Source: Synchiropus splendidus (taxonomy: Eukaryota; Chordata; Actinopteri; Syngnathiformes; Callionymidae). Taken from it: a stretch of 64,000 nucleotides of DNA. Shown piece after piece: positions 54,849 through 64,000 of the stretch. The position numbers and the translations under genes were made by a program. Within the stretch, counting starts at the first letter, position 1, and the number at the start of each line of letters is the position of its first letter. Where the stretch lies: assembly GCF_027744825.2 (NCBI RefSeq), contig NC_071338.1, forward strand, positions 27,713,501 through 27,777,500. The letters run 5' to 3'. The notes below the pieces were generated by a model. That model did not search any database and had not been told where the DNA came from. It saw only the letters and a list, made by a program, of their open reading frames with translations.

Positions 54849-55880
54849 TTATTTGCCGTCCTCTATACATTCTAAACACTTAAATTTAATGCCATCTTGA
54901 CTCGCAATGTGGTGGAACGTGGCCAGTTTTGGTTGTGACTCACCATTGCGATCTCCCACTTTTAACACAGGCTTGACCGCCTCCCTCTCTGACCACAGCA
55001 CCCTTTGTTTCTCCTCTGGCCGTAGCACTGCCCATGGCTTTTTGGTTTTGATGGGTGTCAGCGGTGGTTTTGTCAATGCTGGTTTCGAAGATTTCATTGT
55101 TGTGGTTTTGCCAATCTGTCTCACTACCTTCTCCTTCTTGACCTCCGCTTCAGTGAAGCCGTTTGTTTCGTCACCCACAAGAGGCTGTGTTGCCGCTAGC
55201 TTTGGGATGCCGACGGCGGCCTTTGGATCCGGTCGACTTCCGACCCTAACTGATGACACTCTTCGCACCTTGACAGTGGTTGAGTCAGTGGTTTGTCCCT
55301 TCACTCGTCCTCTCGGGATGACAGACTGTGTCCCTCGCTTGACTTTTTTATCACCTACTGGTGGTCCCGGTGTGAATGTCAACGACAGGCTCTCATTGAC
55401 ATCCGTGCTGACCTTCTCAGTTGTGGTTTGAGGTGATTTTTGATACTGTTCGAAAACTAAAGGCAACTGTGGGGACAACCTCTTCAGAGCCTCTGTGATC
55501 CCAGCCATTGTTTGGGGTGCGCTGTCCTCGTCCAGTGCGGCGATTCGAGTCGAGTTGAGTGGCAAGAGTCGTTTCTCTGTAGAATGACAGGAAACCTCAG
55601 TAATATGGAGTTTTGGAATCTGTAAAGCTGCTTGGTCTTTTCGGACAATTCAGCTTTAACCGCACCGTTTGTCATGTTAAAACTTACCCCACATTTCCTG
55701 GAAGAGGAAAACCAATATCTTTGGATTCTCTCCTTCTCTATCTTTGCAGAAAACATTTAGCTCTGCAAGATACTGCTCTGCAAAGTGTTGGAGCCCAGGA
55801 GGCTGTGCGAGGAGCGCCGCCCTGGACACACACTCGAACAGAATCTTCAGGGTATTTGGACATAACATTTTGCACGTCAT
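54849..55880 (-). CDS. Small protein with an RIIa-like (dimerisation/docking) N-terminus, function unknown
   Basis: Two exons on the minus strand, 55880-55688 and 55576-54849, join in frame (EMW, then EKRLLPLNSTRI) to give 306 residues. Residues about 7-50 (TLKILFECVSRAALLAQP, then HFAEQYLAEL) look like the RIIa helix pair that binds AKAP-type helices in PKA regulatory subunits and in sperm and cilium proteins. The rest is basic, Pro/Thr/Lys-rich and probably disordered. Its C-terminus is DGIKFKCLECIEDGK. A consensus donor (ATG then gtgagt) near 54941 could instead splice to a downstream exon ending near 54387, whose frame ends HKQYIYCFS. I cannot name an orthologue. A ciliary or sperm role is only a guess from the RIIa-like fold. 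Confidence 0.6.
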
Positions 55881-56104
55881 CTCGGCATCTACCACTCGCC
55901 TGGCTAAGTATATTCAGTCCTCTTCTGAAAACCTGTCACCTGCTTATATAAACAAGGAGTCTTTGATTCCTGTGATGTCATGGGGTTCAAACCGACAACG
56001 ACCTGCAGACATCACAGGACGGATGATTTTGTCATGCAACATTTATAAACAGAACATTTTCTCCTCAAACCCTCACCGACATCGGAAGAATGAACAGAAC
56101 CATG

Positions 56105-57594
56105 TTTATTAAAGGAAGCATGTCAGTCAGATGAACAAGTTTTCCAACTCAGAAACATAAAACCAGTAGCTTGAAGTAGCCTAAAATAAAACATCTTTAA
56201 ACTACATAAATAACGCAGCTTCAACCAAAATTCACAGGACGAGCAACAGCGTCAAAACTCTTTTCAAATGCACATAAATAAATTAAGAACAATGATTTCA
56301 CAGAGAAATGTTAGTTGGTAGTGAGCTTCCCTGAGGAACGCTGCATTTAAATAACGGGGTCCGCTCGCAAATCAGTGCAATTAAAACAAACCATGTCTGG
56401 AATGTCATTATTAGACATTTTGCATAATTGAGGCGCCATCATTTTATCTTTTTGATAACTTCTCCATGGTTCAATATGAATCCGTGAAGAAGCATGAACA
56501 CCAGTATCCCACCGAAGCACCTGGTAAATTCACTACATGCTTGAAACGTACAGAAAAATCCAGTGGTTGTACAAAAGTCAGTGACTTTAGTGTTGTAAAA
56601 ATCAAACAAACGTTAGCGTCTTTTAATCCAGCAGACCCATTACCAAGACCAGCAGCACTTGCCATCAAAGTTGCAGCTCTTTCAGGGAATCCCCAGTCAG
56701 ATTGATCAGTACCTGCTGAGAATGTACGCAAGAAGCCAAGTTGCCACGGCTTTAAATATAGTTGGAGGTGATATCCACACATTTACAGGTCCCAATGCAG
56801 CAAAATGGGTCTCTATATCACTTTATCAAGACCAGCAGTGCACTATCCATGTTCTTCTTTCAAACCAGCTCAAACCACAGAAGACTGGGGGAACCCAGAT
56901 GGGCAGCAGAATCCTACACAACAGTTTAATGGTGGATCAGGACAGGACTAAATGTGGAGCTCAAATATGGCCTAAGTCGGCATCAAGCTAAAAAGAAAGG
57001 CTGCTATAGGTTGATCACTAACTATGGTTGAAAAAGTCTAAACACATATTGCAGTCAACTAACTCAAATGTGTGATTATTGTGCGACCAAACAAAACACA
57101 ACACTAGAGTTAGTTGTTAAAATCATGAGCACCTAGTTGAAAAGATATGGATATATGTTGAACCAATGATGCAGGGGAGACACAATAACATTTCGGCGAA
57201 GCGAAAGTGTGGAAATTAACAGAGCCAAATGCCGTAAAACTGCACCATGAAATGTTGCTGGCCATCTCAAACCCATACACACCAAATGGGTTTTAAAATG
57301 AAAAACTTTCAACAGCTCAGTGTCAGCCATGTGCAGTACCACAGTTGAAACTGCAAGTATAATGGACATTCTCGTTTACAGTGAACACTCTCTGTTAAAG
57401 TAAGGTGCTATTGGTACAGAAAATATTTTCAAACGAGTACTGTGAGTTCATTCAGGAGTACATATTGCAGTTTTGCATGTAGCGGTGAGCAGCTTCGGTT
57501 TCAGTGATGAATTGTGAGTTCAAACTACAGCCCAGTAGTCAGAGGTGACATTCAGGTACAGCTGACATTAGTGCCATTGGGAGAATAAATACGT
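56105..57594 (-). other. gfod2: Probable gfod2 3' UTR
   Basis: No coding signal is seen between the gfod2 stop and the 5' end of the RIIa-like gene. AATAAA on the minus strand occurs at 56105-56110. Confidence 0.4.
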
Positions 57595-59316
57595 TCAGTT
57601 TTTATTCCGCTGCAGTGCCTCGCACAGGTTGTGATTCGGGTCAGGCTCTTGACTCATGATAGCCACGCCCTCCCACTCTCCGCTACAGCTGGACCGCTTC
57701 ACTGCCTCCACCACAGACTGCACATAGAGACCGTCCTCAAACGTTGCTGCCGAGGCCACCGGTCCACGAGCCCATGATCGGCGCTCCTCACGAGCCTGAA
57801 AAGACTGTTTCAGTGCTTTGACCATGGAGCTGAGCCCATGCAAATGAGGTAAAGGGATGTCAGTCGCCTCTGGCCCAGAATATCCACTTTCCTTGAGCAA
57901 CAACTCCTCAGTTCTACTGTCATTGCGCTGACCGTACAAATCTGCGCCTCTCGCCAACAACCTCCCAGAGGACCCAACGATCATGACCTCATGCGTGAAT
58001 GATCCAGGCATGTTGAAGTTTAGGGTCACGGTGCAGCACACACCTGCAGAGGTGGACCCGGGCAGCCCCATCAACATCTGGAAGAAGCAGAAGTCATCGC
58101 TGGTGACCCGTCGGATGCCTCGGATGTTGCCGTTCTGCTGCACGAATGTCCTCAGCAAACCGTGCACGCGCTGGGCGTGAGCCCCAGTCAGGTACGTCAC
58201 AAGGTCAATAAGGGAGGAGCCAACAGTGTGAAGACCCCCGCCCCCCATCAGTTCCTCACAAGTCCAGCCATACGTTTGGTCCAAGAGGCTGGGGCCATAG
58301 ACACGGACGTCACACACGTTCACCTCACCCACGTACCCATCCACCAGGTGTTGACGCATGGCGACGAAAGCAGGCAGGAAGCGAAGAGGATTTCCCATGA
58401 TGCTGAGCAGCTGCGGGTAATACCTGGCTGCCGTGACCATCTTGAATGAATCCACAGCAGTAGCTGCTTTCTCACAGACAACATTCTTACCGATACCTAT
58501 GAATAAACAGAGGAGAAGAGACACTCTCCATGAGAAATGGCATTTCATTAAATAAGAATGAGAGCAGCGTAGATGTGTGTTTCAACTGTATGTACATTTT
58601 TTTAGCAACACAGTGATTACACTGGATGAAGAATGTGCTTGAATTTGTTTTATGGCTGACTTTCTACCTTTGTGAAGCTTCAAGTCCTTGACCACAGTCT
58701 TTCTTACATGACCCCGGAAATGTCACAAAAACTACACACATTAGCTTCAGTTCAGCTTAAAACGAGTTGTATCTGACTCGCATAAGCCTAAAGGAATACA
58801 AATCACTAGCGTGGGAAACTCCAGTGGGTGTGTTTGGTTTTCTTAGCCTCATCTGGGGATGAAATCTAACTCAGGAAGTTGCAACTTTAACAGGAAGCTG
58901 AGGTCAACGCTCAGGAATTCATCAGATGGACACATTGTAATTGGAACATGCACAAACTCATGTAAGCGATGAGCCCGGGTGTACGAACACAACTGCCTCG
59001 CACATAGTTCCTTACACAGACGATGGACGATTACAGATTATTTTATTTTAGCAGATTACTCACCCAGTGCTTTCACTGCAATCTGCCGAGTCATCGACGG
59101 AGGGATACAGATGCAGACAAGGTCAACATCTTGGTGCAACAGAACATCATCAGATCTGCTGGTATGAAACGGGATGCTGAGCTCCTTTGCCAGACAGCAG
59201 GCCTCCTCCTCACTTGGTCCCCAGAGGGCATGAACTTCAAACCCTTCCGCTTTCAACAAAGGGACGAGCACACGGGCCGTGCTCCCCGTCCCAAAGACAC
59301 CGACTCCTGGCAACAT
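57595..59316 (-). CDS. gfod2: Glucose-fructose oxidoreductase domain-containing protein 2
   Basis: Coding exons on the minus strand are 59316-59064 and 58496-57595, totalling 384 residues (human 385). The N-terminal Rossmann fold begins [21 protein letters not shown] with the GxGxxAR nucleotide-binding motif, and CEKAA at about residues 91-95 is the conserved Gfo/Idh/MocA motif. The C-terminal domain includes [15 protein letters not shown] sequence (here [13 protein letters not shown]) and [13 protein letters not shown] and ends [15 protein letters not shown]2 is reported as a secreted or matrix-associated protein, but its reaction is not established. The start follows human GFOD2. The exon extends to an acceptor at 59353, and only a GTG lies upstream in frame. 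The 3' UTR probably extends to a minus-strand AATAAA at 56105-56110. Confidence 0.96.
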
Positions 59317-60501
59317 GGCGATGTCCGCAGCCACTGCATCAGTGTGACTCACCTACAACAGTGAGGTCAGGCTGAGTTCTACGTCCCTGAAACAACACAA
59401 ACATATTCATGTGTATTTGTAATGTGAGCAAAATTATTTTTTGAGTGTGAAATCTTCATCTTATCAATACATGGAACGGAAACAGCCACTTATCACTGAC
59501 CCTGGGAGCCAGTAAGTGTCCAGTCTGGCAGCCAGCGTGCCATTCTTTACATGCCCCAAACCCAGAAGGTAAATGTCTCTTAAAAGAGTTACAATTTGCA
59601 TTAAGTGGCAGCATCTGCCACATAACTATTTGCAACTAGGTACAGGTAAAACAAGGTTTTAATTGAAAGATTTTCTTTCCACACTGACAAAGATACACTT
59701 GCTTCTTTCAAATACTAGGTAGAATGAGTGGTGTACAAGAACTCACTTTCAAAACTTGTACGCACTTGTCCAATGATTTAAAACTGGTCAAATATGACTT
59801 ACAAAAATGTGACCACCAGATAGCAAAAGCCAAAATGATCAATTATCATTTGCCAAAAGTAAGTGGCTACTCCGGAAAGCAGTGAAGTGGACAGGGTATG
59901 AAGAAGAAGCACTTGAAAAACAGGTTTGACAAGATTCAGGTCGGAAACCTGCCGGGGCAACCATCTGCTGAAAGACAGGTTATTGATCCAAACTGGATTC
60001 TACTGATGCTGCTTACGTGTCTACGAGCACGCACATATGACAATGTAATGCAGTGAATATTGAACACTCTGCAGTCAAGTCTAGCACGCGCCTACCGTAA
60101 CACGCGTCCCCAGCTCGGTTCTTCATATTTAACAACCAAACTTTTTTTGTTTGACAGGCGACTAGGAGCTATTCAGTCCACATTAGCTTCTCCATTCGTG
60201 CATCTATGTCAGATCATTTCTCACGCGGATCTCAGCATAACTCACTCGAATTACAGTTTGGAGTAAGTTCAGTAACAAGCAGTTGCTAATCAGTAACTGA
60301 ACACAGACGAGCCACGATTCCAAGAGTCCAAACGAAGAGTGATAGCACGTTAGCTAGCAGAGACGGTGGCCGGCAGGCTAGCTGCTAAAGGAAAACAAAC
60401 ATCACCTCAAGTACATTAAGTGGTGAGCACATGCGCACTCCAAAAGTTCCGTGACGCCGTCACCCAAATAACAGCGACAGAATACAAGGTTTTGTACTCA
60501 C

Positions 60502-60570
60502 CTATTGTGTAAATGTAGGCGACATCGCCGGTTTAGTGGGGTGTTGACCCGGGCACTGCCCAGTTGCTAA
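60502..60570 (-). promoter_or_regulatory. gfod2: gfod2 non-coding first exon
   Basis: A consensus donor (AATAG then gtgagt) at 60502/60501 on the minus strand matches the acceptor at 59353. The upstream boundary is uncertain. Confidence 0.45.
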
Positions 60571-61740
60571 TGGTTACTTCATTAACATCAGGAGAGCAGT
60601 AGGAGGAGACAGAGACGTTAACGATGGAGGAGATGCGTCACATGCCGAAACTACGGAAATGCATTCAAAGACATTACAAACGTAAGATCATCGTGGCAAT
60701 GGTTTGGTCACGAAAAAGAAGAAAGAAAAGAGAACAACTTCATATTCAAAAGATCATCTTACCGACACGACACAAACACATACGGGAAATTTCACCCATT
60801 GACATGAGTCAATTTGAAGTGAGGGCTTGAAGGCAGAATGAGTGAAGTGAAGGTACCTGAATATTCATTAAGTTTCACTTGAGGCGAACCTGTTTCCAAA
60901 TTGTCAGATGATGGATAACCTCCAGGGAGTAAAACACAACCTTGTCATTTTCAAAGAGTTGCATTCTGAACTGGAGGGTCGTGACCCAAACAGACATTTT
61001 TAGAGTGAAAATTACTATGATTTTTACCCACAGAAAAGTGAACCACTTACCTAATAGCGTGGTATTGCAGTATAACTCTTATACTGTTATATGTTGAGCT
61101 GCACATATATATTTTCTTCTTTTTTTCTTGACTTGGCTCCTGGGTAATCGTCAAAGGGTAATGGAGGGTCTCAGTCAGATCAGTCGATAACTACTGTTGT
61201 ACAATATAAACTGTTCTACATGGCTTTAACAAGTAAGCAAATGAAATGTTATGAAAGCTGCCATTTTTGCCATTTTAACAAACATATCTTGGAAGACTTT
61301 TGCCCGACAGTATGGTAGTTACCACTGGGAAAAATGTAGATTGTGAAACTCCAGTTAAAAGAAGTATCTTTACCAACAACTTATACGTCATTATATGCAT
61401 TAAACTCATTGTTTAGTAAAACAAGCTATGGTGTATTTTAAACAAAATACAATAGCTGTAAGATTTGAGTTGGAAGAACTGATTCCCCACATTCCAAAAA
61501 CATTCGTAGTTTTAAGATTTGTGTCCAAAAGGCTGTGAGTTAAATTGTAATTTTAATAAAAATGAGTCTTTGATTCGTCGGATTTATACATTAAACATTA
61601 AGCTTCAAATGTTTCAAGGATAAAGTTAACATTTTTAACACCATTAGGACGAACTTTTAGTTATTCTGTAAATTAGTAAATTAAATACTGCAGCGCTAAG
61701 ATCTGAGTCAAACATGCACTTCCAAGGCGGGCCAGTAGGG
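60571..61740. other. Spacer between divergent gfod2 and thap11, no gene seen
   Basis: The spacer is AT-rich. A 68-codon frame at 60624-60830 has no family resemblance. No RNA gene or repeat was recognised. Confidence 0.5.
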
Positions 61741-61778
61741 GCAGCAGCGGCCAGAGCAACACAGAAAAAGAACGCAGA

Positions 61779-61797
61779 GGATTCTGGGACTTTTAGT
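61779..61797 (+). promoter_or_regulatory. ZNF143/THAP11-type motif (first copy) upstream of thap11
   Basis: The sequence GGATTCTGGGACTTTTAGT matches 16 of 19 positions of the composite element GCATTCTGGGAATTGTAGT known as the ZNF143-THAP11-HCFC1 binding sequence. It lies 285 bases before the thap11 start codon. Confidence 0.65.
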
Positions 61798-61971
61798 CCC
61801 AAATGGCGGAGTGGTTGCAGAGATAAGATCGTCAAGAACAAAAAAGAAAATCCCCACAAGAAACGACAAATCCGAATTAATTTGGAGGTGATCTACGGAG
61901 CCTTTTCACTGACTGCAGGTAAAAAAGGGGTATTGTGTCAGTTCGGTTGGATTAGAAACAGGAAGTTGGCT

Positions 61972-61990
61972 GCGTTATGGGACGTGTAGT
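61972..61990 (+). promoter_or_regulatory. ZNF143/THAP11-type motif (second copy) upstream of thap11
   Basis: The sequence GCGTTATGGGACGTGTAGT matches 15 of 19 positions of the same element, in the same orientation, 92 bases before the start codon. Confidence 0.6.
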
Positions 61991-62081
61991 TTTGCCAGCA
62001 GGCCATCGAGCTTGAAAACAACATAGAAAAAAAATAGATAACTTTAAACGCCTCATTTTTAGGCCCTGCTTTCCAGCCAAG

Positions 62082-62918
62082 ATGCCCGGGTTCACATGTT
62101 GCGTCCCCGGCTGCTACAACAACTCGCACCGCGACCGGGAGCTTCGCTTTTACACATTTCCAAAGGACAGCACGCTGAGGGAGCAGTGGCTGAGGAACAT
62201 CTCCCGGGCCGGGGTCAGCGGTTGCTTCAGCACCTTCCAGCCCACCACCGGGCACCGCGTCTGCAGCGTGCACTTCGCAGGTGGGAGGAAAACCTACACC
62301 ATCCGAGTGCCGTCTCTTTTTCCTTTGAGAGGCGTAAACGAGCGGAGAATTCGGCGGGGCAGGGGCAGGAAGGGCCCCGCGGGAGGCCCGGCCCCTGCCC
62401 CGACAGCCGCTGCCCCCTCCGGGATGATGCTGGCCAGTGTGCTGGGCAGCACCGTGGAAGGAGCGGAAGGAACCAAAGGGGGTGAGGCCAACGACGACAC
62501 CATCACGGTGGTGCAGATCGGGCACAACGGAGAATACCTCGGCACCGCGCGACTCCCCACCTTCACCCGCCCGCTAGACGACGATATCGTCTCCAATATC
62601 TCTTCAGCCGATGCGATAGCGCACAACGCGGTGCACACCGTCAGCGTGACCAGCAGCCCTCTGGACCACTCGTACTCGCTGACCACCGGGACGACGTCTA
62701 CGGAGCTGCTGCGGAAACTGAACGAACAGCGAGACATCATCGCCCTGATGGAGGTGAAGATGAAGGAGATGAAGGCCACCATAAGGCAGCTGCGACTGAA
62801 CGAAGCCAAGCTGCTGGATGATGTGCGTGAGCGGGACCGATTGCTCTACGGAAGCCCACTGCCTCTGGAATCCCGCAAGAAACTCCTCAAGTGGCGAGAG
62901 ACAGTGCAGCAGAGTTGA
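62082..62918 (+). CDS. thap11: THAP domain-containing protein 11 (Ronin), single exon
   Basis: THAP11/Ronin is a nuclear transcription factor that acts with HCFC1 and ZNF143 at promoters of growth and mitochondrial genes. The 278-residue frame has no intron. The N-terminal C2CH THAP zinc finger runs from MPGFTCCVPGCYNNS through FSTFQPTTGHRVCSVHF to the VPSLFP box at about residue 80. The HCFC1-binding motif DHSY is at residues 195-198. The C-terminal coiled coil includes LLRKLNEQRDIIALMEVKM. The polyglutamine tract of the human protein is absent and is replaced by a basic, then Gly/Pro/Ala-rich linker. The last 20 or so residues (SPLPLESRKKLLKWRETV) differ from the human end. Confidence 0.97.
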   Translation: MPGFTCCVPGCYNNSHRDRELRFYTFPKDSTLREQWLRNISRAGVSGCFSTFQPTTGHRVCSVHFAGGRKTYTIRVPSLFPLRGVNERRIRRGRGRKGPAGGPAPAPTAAAPSGMMLASVLGSTVEGAEGTKGGEANDDTITVVQIGHNGEYLGTARLPTFTRPLDDDIVSNISSADAIAHNAVHTVSVTSSPLDHSYSLTTGTTSTELLRKLNEQRDIIALMEVKMKEMKATIRQLRLNEAKLLDDVRERDRLLYGSPLPLESRKKLLKWRETVQQS

Positions 62919-63547
62919 CAACGCGATGGCTATTTATGATCAACAAGTGTGGAGGCCATTGTTAGCTCAAAGTTTGAGTGACAAGTAGCTCGTATAGGCC
63001 TTATGTAATGGCTGTCCTCCAAGTCAAAAGACAGTGTGTTGTTCTTTCAGAGTTAAATGGAGAATAGATTGTAGTAACTTCATCTATTATCTCACAGTAA
63101 GAGAAATAAGATGTCTGCTTCTGTGCTTTTTCTCTGAGACTGTTTTGCCGAGAGTGAAACAAAGTTTGAAGAGGAGACCTTTTTTTGTTTAAATGGTTGT
63201 CGTCAATGAGGAAAGACTCAAAGGAAACAAACTGCTTCAGAAAAAGCAGCAGCTGATTTCCGATCGCTGTGTTTTACAGCTGCATCTTGCCCACTCATAA
63301 GTGTAACAAGTGCCGGGGGTCTTTGAAAGCGAATTTTGAAGTAAAGTTCATTTTCACCACTGTGGTTTCTTTCTCACCTGTTGCAGCTCAGAATACTCTG
63401 GATTCATCACAACATAGCTGCACGTTTGAGTACACAGTTTGACTAATATTTGACACACAGGGACACATTATTTCCCATTGATTGACCTTTTATGCAATTT
63501 CGATGAACTTTCTTCCTTTGAACAGCTGGCTGACACTGTACAGTATC

Positions 63548-63553
63548 AATAAA
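63548..63553 (+). terminator. thap11: Probable thap11 polyadenylation signal
   Basis: This AATAAA lies about 630 bases beyond the thap11 stop codon and is the first clear hexamer on this strand. Confidence 0.5.
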
Positions 63554-63579
63554 AGATAAAAATGGAATGAAATACAACA

Positions 63580-64000
63580 ACGAACGGGAACAATAGAAAC
63601 AAGCAATTGTTATTGAAGAACCATAGATATATGAGATGTTTATATATTTGACGTACATAGATATTAACTTGCTTGGTTGGCAGATAGCTGTTAATGTGAC
63701 TGGCAGCCAGATGTTAAGTGGGAAAGAAACCGTGTTCCACATCATACCAGCGGGGGAGGTGATGCTATAGATTTGTGATGAACTCACTTCGACGTGTATA
63801 AAGTACGGCCACAGATATTTACAGTGTCTGACAAGAAGAAAGTGACAAACATATAACATCATTTGATGTATTTTTTAATCAAATATTCATTTTCCTTGAG
63901 CCTAGATTTAAGTATGTTAGGAACACCTCATGATTTATTACGACCCCAAAGCCACACGTCTGAGGCTTCAACAAAGGTCAAAACATTGTCGAGTTGACTT
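63580..64000. other. Flanking DNA, no gene seen
   Basis: A 139-codon minus-strand frame (63862-63443) overlaps the end of the thap11 3' UTR and has no recognisable domain. Nothing else is supported. Confidence 0.4.

Noticed and set aside
54849..55880. ACD (TPP1), the human neighbour of CARMIL2
   Set aside because: No OB-fold sequence or TIN2/POT1-binding motif is visible. The N-terminus looks like an RIIa helix pair instead.
60624..60830. 68-codon basic frame between gfod2 and thap11
   Set aside because: It is short, has a Lys/Arg-rich composition from AT-rich DNA, and shows no family resemblance or supporting signals.
63443..63862. 139-codon minus-strand frame after thap11
   Set aside because: It is hydrophobic AT-rich sequence overlapping the probable thap11 3' UTR, with no recognised domain.

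Overview
The window is vertebrate nuclear DNA, almost certainly from a teleost fish. Its genes have many short exons with GT-AG introns. The proteins are recognisable fish orthologues of human genes that map to chromosome 16q12-q22. Fish-type repeats are also present: a decayed CR1/L2-like LINE tail, a palindromic MITE-like element and microsatellites. I cannot name the species.

Layout from left to right: ctcf (minus, its 3' end lies beyond position 1) with a non-coding first exon near 3.7 kb; a decayed LINE fragment at 4.85-5.57 kb; a gene on the plus strand (6.4-10.8 kb) encoding only the capping-protein-binding tail of a CARMIL-family protein; nudt21 (plus, 13.2-15.8 kb); ogfod1 (plus, 18.0-23.8 kb) with a broken tRNA-Phe copy antisense in one intron; tradd (plus, 24-30.2 kb); gnao1 (plus, 32.5-37.4 kb) under a GC-rich promoter; cog4 (minus, 47.7-39.9 kb, converging on gnao1); a gene for a protein with four BED zinc fingers (minus, 52.6-48.4 kb); a small gene with an RIIa-like N-terminus (minus, 55.9-54.8 kb); gfod2 (minus, 60.6-57.6 kb); and the single-exon gene thap11 (plus, 62.1-62.9 kb), divergent from gfod2. 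For seven genes complete in the window, plus the BED and RIIa-like genes, the exons I joined by hand sum to a whole number of codons, which supports the models: nudt21 229 aa, ogfod1 508, tradd 290, gnao1 354, cog4 772, gfod2 384, thap11 278, BED gene 645, RIIa-like gene 306.

The genes do not form a pathway. They are conserved-synteny neighbours with housekeeping or signalling roles: chromatin architecture (CTCF), transcription (THAP11), mRNA 3'-end processing (NUDT21), ribosomal protein hydroxylation (OGFOD1), death-receptor signalling (TRADD), G-protein signalling (GNAO1) and Golgi tethering (COG4).

The most unusual items are: (1) the four-BED gene, built from four phase-1 exons in an A-B-A-B order and ending in a coiled coil instead of a transposase; (2) the CARMIL tail gene, which keeps the CPI and CSI capping-protein motifs but has no room upstream for the PH and leucine-rich-repeat body; (3) a Gly for Ala change in the P-loop of Galpha-o; (4) two ZNF143/THAP11-like motifs in the thap11 promoter; (5) a cluster of one CRE and four TRE (AP-1-type) sites at 52.9-53.25 kb; and (6) a tRNA-Phe copy that has lost exactly the 5' strand of its anticodon stem.
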